A stretch of DNA of 12,357 nucleotides, taken from the NCBI GenBank assembly GCA_022564385.1, contig JADFLN010000041.1:1-12357 (forward strand), given 5' to 3'. The stretch comes from Nitrososphaerota archaeon (GTDB lineage: Archaea; Thermoproteota; Nitrososphaeria; Nitrososphaerales; Nitrosopumilaceae). The notes beneath the pieces were generated by a model. The model saw only the letters and a list, made by a program, of their open reading frames with translations. It was not told the origin of the DNA and ran no database searches. A program made the translations under genes and the position numbers. Position 1 is the stretch's first letter, and every line of letters begins with the position of its first letter. This document shows, one piece after another, positions 7,851-12,357 of this stretch.

Positions 7851-7858
7851 TTAAATAT
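7851..7858 (-). promoter_or_regulatory. TATA-like box upstream of the membrane microprotein
   Basis: On the minus strand this reads ATATTTAA. It overlaps the TAA stop of the RadB-like gene and is centred 26 bases from ATG 7828. An inverted repeat ATGAA-C-TTCAT (7831-7841) lies between it and the start codon. Confidence 0.4.
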
Positions 7859-8510
7859 CTTCAGTATAATCAGATAATCCTAAAACATGTATTTTGTAAA
7901 AAAAGTATTCTTTGTTTAGTGCCCAATAAATTTTTCCTTTAAATTTTGATGAGTTTTTAAAAAGTTGAATTTTGATATGAGTGAAAGGATCAATAGCACT
8001 CTTCATATTTTCAACTTCTTTTCCATCTATAGTTCTAATCATATTAGTAACAATGATAGGAATTTTTTTTGTTATAGCAAATTTTGATAATTCATACATG
8101 TATTTTGTGAATAAAGAATTTTTTTCAAAAATAGATTCATCTCTTTTATATTCAAAAGAAAACAAATCAGTTACATTATCAATTACAATTAAAGAGAAAT
8201 TATTACTTTCAAAATTTTTTATGGATTTTATTTGCTCTGAAGTGTTTGTTATTCTAGATACTGTAATTTGTTCAAGAAAATTAATCTGTTTTTTAGATTG
8301 TTTTTGAATTTCCAGAATTCGCTCTGGTCTGAATCCACCTGTTGTATCCAAATACAGAACATGACCACCATTCTTGATTGAATTTATTGATAATTGTAGT
8401 AATAGTTGAGTTTTGCCTGTTCCATTTCCACCAAAAATATCTACAATCACACCATCAGGTATTCCTCCGGATAAGAAATCATCCAATTTTTGTAAACCAG
8501 TAGAGATCAT
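7851..8510 (-). CDS. RadB-like RecA-superfamily ATPase
   Basis: This 219-residue protein is a compact RecA-fold ATPase related to archaeal RadB, a RadA paralog that helps homologous recombination. It begins MISTGLQKLDDFLSGGIPDG like RadA/RadB/KaiC cores and has no N-terminal helix-hairpin-helix domain. Walker A is GGNGTGKT (27-34) and Walker B is LIVID (107-111). The segment LDTTGGFRPER (54-64) matches the RadA LDTEGTFRPER region, but the usual catalytic Glu is Thr57. ATG 8510 was chosen because an extension to TTG 8555 adds only FKFFLLFLIIIQ-like residues read from promoter T-runs, and a TTTAAATTT box lies 32 bases upstream of this ATG. It is followed on the same strand by the microprotein and lhr. 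A RadA paralog other than RadB remains possible. Confidence 0.8.
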   Translation of the reverse strand: MISTGLQKLDDFLSGGIPDGVIVDIFGGNGTGKTQLLLQLSINSIKNGGHVLYLDTTGGFRPERILEIQKQSKKQINFLEQITVSRITNTSEQIKSIKNFESNNFSLIVIDNVTDLFSFEYKRDESIFEKNSLFTKYMYELSKFAITKKIPIIVTNMIRTIDGKEVENMKSAIDPFTHIKIQLFKNSSKFKGKIYWALNKEYFFYKIHVLGLSDYTEDI

Positions 8511-8537
8511 TTGTATAATTATTAGAAAAAGAAGAAA

Positions 8538-8546
8538 AAATTTAAA
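8538..8546 (-). promoter_or_regulatory. TATA-like box for the RadB-like gene
   Basis: On the minus strand TTTAAATTT is centred 32 bases before ATG 8510, predicting a transcript start a few bases before that codon. This argues against the longer in-frame start at 8555, which would lie upstream of the box. Confidence 0.4.
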
Positions 8547-8575
8547 GAATTTCAATTTTTACTGTGGAGGTAAAG

Positions 8576-8583
8576 CTTTTATT
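8576..8583 (+). promoter_or_regulatory. TATA-like box for the LSm-metK operon
   Basis: CTTTTATT is centred about 39 bases before the GTG at 8619, predicting a transcript start near 8606 and a leader of about 13 bases. The match to a TATA box is modest. Confidence 0.3.
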
Positions 8584-8618
8584 CCAGAAAATAAGGTTGC
8601 AAAACAAGTGAATAATTA

Positions 8619-8864
8619 GTGTCACAAACAACTACTGCAAAAAGACCTTTAACAGTTCTTCAAAAAAGTACCAAAAAGAAAGTTACTGTAAGACTGAAAA
8701 ATGAAGTAGAATACAAAGGAAAAATGGAGAATGTCGATTCATACATGAATTTGATAATGACTGATGCTGAAGAAGTACATGATGGTAAAACAGTTGCAAA
8801 TTATGGAAGAGTAATTGTAAGAGGCAATAATGTGTTATTTATCAAACTAGAAAATGAACTCTAG
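8619..8864 (+). CDS. Sm-like (LSm/SmAP) RNA-binding protein
   Basis: This 81-residue protein is an archaeal Sm-like protein, expected to form a heptameric ring that binds U-rich RNA and affects RNA processing or stability. The Sm1 motif covers about 20-50, with VTVRLKNEVEYKGKMENVD and DSYMNLIM. Asp40 and Asn44 are at the positions expected for uridine contacts. The Sm2 motif is GRVIVRGNNVLFI at 63-75, with the Arg-Gly pair at 68-69. A basic N-terminal tail (TTTAKRPLTVLQKSTKKK) is typical of the group. GTG 8619 is the only suitable start. The metK ATG is 14 bases after its stop, so the two are probably cotranscribed; I infer no functional link from this alone. Confidence 0.93.
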   Translation: MSQTTTAKRPLTVLQKSTKKKVTVRLKNEVEYKGKMENVDSYMNLIMTDAEEVHDGKTVANYGRVIVRGNNVLFIKLENEL

Positions 8865-8878
8865 TTAATCGTGGTTTT

Positions 8879-10045
8879 ATGAGGAATAATTTTTTATTTA
8901 CATCAGAGTCAGTAACTGAAGGTCATCCAGACAAAATATGTGATAGTATTTCTGATGCATTTTTAGATGAATTTCTTAGACAAGATCCAGATTCAAGAGT
9001 AGCAGTTGAAACAATGGTTACCACAGATTTTGTTGTAGTATCTGGAGAAGTTACATCTAAAGCAAATTTTGATAAAAAAGCTCAAGAAGAATTAGTTAGA
9101 AAAATAATTAGAGATATTGGATATGATAATAAAGATTTGATGTTTGATACTGAATCTTGTGAAGTAATTTTACGTCTTCATGCGCAAAGCCCAGATATCA
9201 GTCAAGGTGTAACAGCTACTGAAGAGAAAGAACAAGGAGCGGGAGATCAAGGATTAATGTTTGGATATGCATCTAATGAAACAGAAGAGTTTATGCCAAT
9301 GCCAATTTTACTTGCACAAAAACTTGCACAAAAACTATCTGAAGTGAGAAAAAATAATATTCTTCCTTGGGTAAGACCTGATGGAAAAACACAGGTTTCT
9401 GTTAGATATGAAGATAACAAACCAACAAAGATTGAAACAGTTGTAATTGCAACACAACATGCACCAGAGATTTCTCAAGAGGAGATTTCAAAAGAGATTA
9501 TTGATAAAGTGATCAAACCAGTTATAGGAAATCTTTGGAATGATAAAATTAAAATTCACATAAACCCCACTGGTAAATTTGTAATTGGTGGTCCACATGC
9601 AGATGCCGGTTTAACAGGAAGAAAAATTATTGTAGATACTTATGGTGGATTTGGAAGACATGGAGGTGGCGCTTTCTCAGGAAAGGATCCTTCTAAAGTT
9701 GATAGATCTGCATCCTATATGTGCAGATACATTGCAAAAAATCTTGTTGCAGCAGGCTTGGCAGATAGATGTGAAGTACAACTTGCATATGTAATAGGAA
9801 TAGCTGAACCAGTATCACTTTATGTTAATACATTTGAAACAAACAAAATTCCAGAAAATCAGATTGAAGATCTAGTTAGAAAGAATTTTGATATGAAACC
9901 ATTAGAAATAATATCACAATTAGATTTGAAGAGACCAATTTATAAAAAAACTTCATCATATGGTCATTTTGGAAGGAATGAACCAGAATTCACTTGGGAA
10001 AAAATAGACAAAGCTGAAATATTAAAGCAATCTGCCGGACTTTAA
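8879..10045 (+). CDS. metK: S-adenosylmethionine synthetase, bacterial type
   Basis: This 388-residue cytoplasmic enzyme joins ATP and methionine to make S-adenosylmethionine. It belongs to the bacterial/eukaryotic family, not the archaeal MAT family. Visible motifs are GHPDKICDSISDA (15-27, with catalytic-type His16 and Asp18), the hexapeptide region GAGDQG (120-125), GGPHADAGLTGRK (237-249) and the phosphate-binding loop GGGAFSGKDPSKVDRS (262-277). The length matches the usual 380-400 residues and all core residues look intact. ATG 8879 starts two residues before the conserved FTSESVTEGHPDK block. It follows the LSm gene as a likely operon partner. Its AdoMet feeds the cobalamin methyltransferases, including CbiD encoded nearby. 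Its 3' end overlaps the convergent SDR gene by 24 bases. Confidence 0.97.
   Translation: MRNNFLFTSESVTEGHPDKICDSISDAFLDEFLRQDPDSRVAVETMVTTDFVVVSGEVTSKANFDKKAQEELVRKIIRDIGYDNKDLMFDTESCEVILRLHAQSPDISQGVTATEEKEQGAGDQGLMFGYASNETEEFMPMPILLAQKLAQKLSEVRKNNILPWVRPDGKTQVSVRYEDNKPTKIETVVIATQHAPEISQEEISKEIIDKVIKPVIGNLWNDKIKIHINPTGKFVIGGPHADAGLTGRKIIVDTYGGFGRHGGGAFSGKDPSKVDRSASYMCRYIAKNLVAAGLADRCEVQLAYVIGIAEPVSLYVNTFETNKIPENQIEDLVRKNFDMKPLEIISQLDLKRPIYKKTSSYGHFGRNEPEFTWEKIDKAEILKQSAGL
9999..10004 (-). terminator. T-run terminator candidate for the SDR gene
   Basis: Six T on the minus strand, about 18 bases after the SDR stop at 10022 and inside the end of metK. Support is only position and composition. 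Confidence 0.25.
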
Positions 10046-10891
10046 CAATTCTATAACTGACTGAAACTTCATTTTAGTCATACTTCTTAATTTACTATGA
10101 TTTCCTTTAAAATTAGCAATCAGAATATTGAGATCGTCAACTCTAAAATCAGATTTTGAATTAGTTATTGCAGTTTGATAAACATCCTCGAGATTGATTT
10201 TTTTGATGCTTGTTTTAGTTCCTTTAGAAAAAAGTTTGACATATTGTTCAAAAGTAATGTAGTTTGGACCAACTAGATCAATAATTTTATTTCTAAATTT
10301 TTTTTGGAGAACTGATTGAAGAAAAATTTTTACAACATCATTGATGTAAATTGGTTGAATTGTATAAGTCCCAGATCCAGGAATCTGAATTTTTCCTTTC
10401 TTAATTTGTTTTTTAAGATATTTTGTTAACAGATCATTTTTTCCAACAATATATGAAGGTCTAAAAATTGTATAATCTAGCCCAGAATTTACAATTAGTC
10501 TCTCCGCTTTATATTTAGAAATAAAATATCCTAACGAAGTATTGGATGAAACACCAAGACCACTAAGAAAAATAAATTTACTGATTTTTGCTTTTTTACT
10601 TAAATTTATAATATGTTTTGTAAATTCAACATTTACCACATCAAAATTAGTTTTAATTGATTGTTTTCCAATACCAACAAGATGAATTATTGCATCTGAA
10701 TTTTGAATTTTTGGCAGAAGACTATTTTCATCATAATTTTTTGAAACAATTTTTAACTCATTTTTAAATTGTTTAAAATTATTCCGTGATATTGAAATTA
10801 ATTTAATGTTTTTTTCAGATAAATACTTTCTAAGATTTCTTGCAATAAATCCGCTTGCTCCAGTAATAACTATCTGATGACTTTTAACCAT
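10022..10891 (-). CDS. NAD(P)-binding atypical SDR family protein (NmrA/NDUFA9-like)
   Basis: This 289-residue protein has an extended or atypical short-chain dehydrogenase fold. The N-terminus VITGASGFIARNL (8-20) is the dinucleotide-binding glycine motif, with Ala17 in place of the usual last Gly. Strand ends DAIIHLVGIG (66-75) and FIFLSGLGVSS (107-117) fit the fold. YFISK (122-126) supplies the YxxxK pair, followed by the RPSYIVG loop (144-150) and IQPIYINDVV (178-187). This pattern resembles the NAD(P)-binding proteins related to the complex I subunit NDUFA9, which often act as structural or quinone-linked proteins rather than classical epimerases. ATG 10891 has a TTTAAAAT box about 26 bases upstream. 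It is divergent from cbiD and its last eight codons overlap metK. The substrate is unknown. Confidence 0.85.
   Translation of the reverse strand: MVKSHQIVITGASGFIARNLRKYLSEKNIKLISISRNNFKQFKNELKIVSKNYDENSLLPKIQNSDAIIHLVGIGKQSIKTNFDVVNVEFTKHIINLSKKAKISKFIFLSGLGVSSNTSLGYFISKYKAERLIVNSGLDYTIFRPSYIVGKNDLLTKYLKKQIKKGKIQIPGSGTYTIQPIYINDVVKIFLQSVLQKKFRNKIIDLVGPNYITFEQYVKLFSKGTKTSIKKINLEDVYQTAITNSKSDFRVDDLNILIANFKGNHSKLRSMTKMKFQSVIELLKSGRLL
10058..10080 (+). other. Hairpin just after the metK stop, possible metK mRNA 3' end signal
   Basis: TGACTGAAA (10058-10066) pairs with TTTTAGTCA (10072-10080) around loop CTTCA, nine pairs including one G-U. The wobble works only in the plus-strand RNA; the minus-strand RNA has an A-C mismatch there. 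It starts 13 bases after the metK stop and lies within the coding end of the SDR gene. Confidence 0.35.
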
Positions 10892-10912
10892 AAGAATCCA
10901 GAGTTATTTTTA

Positions 10913-10920
10913 ATTTTAAA
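10913..10920 (-). promoter_or_regulatory. TATA-like box for the SDR gene
   Basis: TTTAAAAT on the minus strand is centred about 26 bases before ATG 10891, which fits a leaderless mRNA. The adjoining TCTATTTAGA (10921-10930) could serve cbiD on the plus strand, with a leader of about 20 bases, so the 79-base gap may be a compact divergent promoter. Confidence 0.4.
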
Positions 10921-10970
10921 TCTATTTAGAAGATTTTGAACGTTGAGCAAACAAGAATTAATACAGTAAA

Positions 10971-12074
10971 ATGAATACAGCAGATGTGGAAGAAGAAAAG
11001 ACAAAATTAAGAACAGGTTACACTACTGGAAGCTCAGCAACTGCTGCTGCCAAAGCTGCACTGTTATCAATAATTAATCAACAAAAAACAGAAAATGTAG
11101 ATATTAAATTACCTAAAGGAAGTTTTATTCAAATTCCAATACATACTTGTGAATTTGAATCTAATAAAGCAAAATGTTCTGTAATTAAAGACGGAGGAGA
11201 TGATCCTGATGTTACTCATGGTGCAGAAATAATAGTTGAATTATCATTTACAGAAAAAGTAAACGAAATAGATATTGATGGAGGAGAAGGAGTGGGTATA
11301 GTTACCAAGCCTGGTTTAGGCTTAGAAATTAACAAGCCTGCAATTAATCCAGTTCCCAAAAAAATGATTGTTGAGAATTTAAGACAAGTTGGAGAAAAGA
11401 TCCTTGTAACAAAAGGAATTAGAATTGTGATTTCAGTTCCTAAGGGAAGAGAGTTAGGACCTAAAACAGATAATCCAAGACTAGGAATTAAGAATGGAAT
11501 TTCAATTTTAGGAACCAGTGGAATTGTTATTCCATTTTCTACAGCATCTTATGCAGCATCAATTAGACAGAATTTGGATGTAGCAATTGCAATGGGAAAT
11601 GATACAGTAGTGTTAACAACAGGTGGAAGAAGTGAAGATTTTGCAAAGAAGATAGTTGATTTGCCAGAACATTGTTTTGTACAGATGGGTGATTTTTCAG
11701 GATATACAATTCAACAGTGTAGTAAAAAAAATATCAAAAAAGCATATGTTGTTGGTTTTATTGGAAAACTTGCAAAGATGGCTGCAGGAGTAAAACAAAC
11801 CCACGTTAAAGGTTCAAAAGTAAATATGAGTTTTCTAGCAGAATTAGCAAGAAAATCAAATGCAGAAGAAACAGTAATTGAAAGTATTAAAAAAGCAAAT
11901 ACAGCGAGACATGTTTCTGAAATAATTCAAGAAAATAATGTTAAAGGATTTTTTGAATTAATTTGTAGTGAAACGTATAAACATATGAGAAAATATTCTG
12001 AGGAAAAAGTTCCAATTGATGTGATATTATTTGATTTTGATGGAAAGACTCTGGCTAGAAAATTAGGAGAGTAA
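10971..12074 (+). CDS. cbiD: Cobalt-precorrin-5B C1-methyltransferase CbiD
   Basis: This 367-residue cytoplasmic enzyme transfers a methyl group from AdoMet to C1 of cobalt-precorrin-5B in the anaerobic (cobalt-early) cobalamin pathway. Family marks are LRTGYTTGSSATAAAKAA (13-30), the KDGGDDPDVTHGAEI region near 72-86, NPRLGIKNGISILGTSGIV in the middle, and VVGFIGKLAKMAAGVKQTH with GSKVNMSFLAELA near the C-terminus. Length and motif order match the family and nothing is missing. ATG 10971 is the natural start. cbiG follows 31 bases downstream, the enzyme acting one step earlier, so this is a cobalamin operon. A small AT-rich divergent region lies upstream, too short for a cobalamin riboswitch and without an obvious one. 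Confidence 0.97.
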   Translation: MNTADVEEEKTKLRTGYTTGSSATAAAKAALLSIINQQKTENVDIKLPKGSFIQIPIHTCEFESNKAKCSVIKDGGDDPDVTHGAEIIVELSFTEKVNEIDIDGGEGVGIVTKPGLGLEINKPAINPVPKKMIVENLRQVGEKILVTKGIRIVISVPKGRELGPKTDNPRLGIKNGISILGTSGIVIPFSTASYAASIRQNLDVAIAMGNDTVVLTTGGRSEDFAKKIVDLPEHCFVQMGDFSGYTIQQCSKKNIKKAYVVGFIGKLAKMAAGVKQTHVKGSKVNMSFLAELARKSNAEETVIESIKKANTARHVSEIIQENNVKGFFELICSETYKHMRKYSEEKVPIDVILFDFDGKTLARKLGE

Positions 12075-12105
12075 GGTATTTTATGAAATTGAGAAAGTTT
12101 TGATT

Positions 12106-12357
12106 ATGGAAAAAACTGCAGTACTTGCAATAACCAAAAATGGAGTTAATATTGGACAAAATCTAAAAGAACTGTTTCCGGACTGGAGTATTTTTGCGCC
12201 TGCTAAATTATCAAATGAGAATAGTGGAATAATATGGTATTCAGAGCCTACATCAGAAAAAATTGTTGAACTTTTTAAAAATAATAATGCATTAGTGTGT
12301 CTATTTTCTTTAGGTGCAGTAATTAGATTAATTGCACCACATTTGAAAGACAAAAAA
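12106..12357 (+). CDS. cbiG: Cobalt-precorrin-5A hydrolase CbiG, N-terminal part, cut by the window edge
   Basis: The frame stays open for 84 codons to the right edge. It begins MEKTAVLAITKNGVNIGQNL and reaches LVCLFSLGAVIRLIAPHLKD, the conserved CbiG N-terminal signature (GAVIRLIAP). CbiG opens the lactone ring of cobalt-precorrin-5A and releases acetaldehyde, giving the substrate of CbiD. ATG 12106 is chosen; TTG 12100 is in frame but leaves only two more codons. The gene is 31 bases after the cbiD stop on the same strand. The C-terminal domain is outside the window, so completeness cannot be judged. Confidence 0.92.
   Translation, partial: MEKTAVLAITKNGVNIGQNLKELFPDWSIFAPAKLSNENSGIIWYSEPTSEKIVELFKNNNALVCLFSLGAVIRLIAPHLKDKK

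Noticed and set aside
7981..8619. Plus-strand open frames opposite the RadB-like gene (7981-8307 and 8413-8619)
   Set aside because: Both run antisense to coding sequence with intact Walker motifs and have no family-like features.
9310..9333. Perfect 12-base tandem repeat (ACTTGCACAAAA twice) in metK
   Set aside because: It encodes LAQK-LAQK at a helix where other MetK proteins have similar repeated residues, so it fits the protein and length is normal.
8865..10970. SAM riboswitch before metK or cobalamin riboswitch before cbiD
   Set aside because: metK has only 14 bases upstream after LSm and the cbiD gap is 79 bases of AT-rich promoter; neither shows the required conserved cores.
12083..12103. 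Six-codon reading frame before cbiG, possible leader peptide
   Set aside because: It is very short, out of frame with cbiG, and lacks an obvious attenuator structure.
12081..12353. Minus-strand open frame over the cbiD-cbiG junction
   Set aside because: The plus strand here encodes the clear CbiG N-terminal signature, so this is its antisense shadow.
1..12357. CRISPR array, insertion sequence, prophage or defence system
   Set aside because: No regularly spaced repeats, transposase, terminal inverted repeats with target duplications, or phage or defence genes were seen.

Overview
The window looks like the chromosome of an AT-rich ammonia-oxidising archaeon of the Nitrososphaerota (Thaumarchaeota), most likely a Nitrosopumilus-like marine group. 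The evidence is the gene set: an archaeal OB-fold RPA, an Lhr helicase, a RadB-like RecA-fold ATPase, an Sm-like protein, an archaeal tRNA gene without encoded CCA, and de novo cobalamin genes. These sit beside a bacterial-type S-adenosylmethionine synthetase. Many start codons lie about 25 bases after a TATA-like box, as expected for archaeal leaderless mRNAs. The assignment is made by inspection, not by a database search.

Layout. Bases 1-756 hold the 3' part of a DUF354 (glycosyltransferase-like fold) gene broken by one in-frame TGA. A tRNA-Gln(TTG) follows at 828-900, then a short nucleotide-sugar-dehydrogenase-like protein (970-1707). A two-gene ABC exporter operon (ATPase, then ABC-2 permease) runs on the minus strand at 1717-3400. 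A 222-base divergent promoter region separates it from a four-OB-fold RPA (3623-5020). RPA is convergent with, and overlaps by 4 bases, a large Lhr helicase (5017-7752). Upstream of Lhr on the same strand are a probable 37-residue membrane microprotein (7715-7828) and a RadB-like ATPase (7851-8510). Divergent from these are the Sm-like protein (8619-8864) and MetK (8879-10045), 14 bases apart. MetK overlaps by 24 bases the convergent end of an NAD(P)-binding atypical SDR protein (10022-10891). The window closes with cbiD (10971-12074) and the start of cbiG (12106 to the edge).

Functional grouping. The centre is an information-processing block: ssDNA binding (RPA), DNA unwinding (Lhr), recombinase-like ATPase (RadB-like) and RNA chaperone (LSm). 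The right end supports methyl-group and cofactor metabolism: MetK makes the AdoMet used by the cobalamin-ring methyltransferases, and CbiD and CbiG act at the ring-contraction step. The left end is surface-polysaccharide-like and visibly decayed or divergent.

No CRISPR array, insertion sequence, phage gene or defence island is visible, and no stretch over 300 bases lacks a gene. The points most worth a second look are the single nonsense codon in DUF354, the unannotated-size membrane microprotein with its own TATA box, the half-length dehydrogenase with altered catalytic residues, and the RadB-like protein lacking the usual catalytic glutamate.
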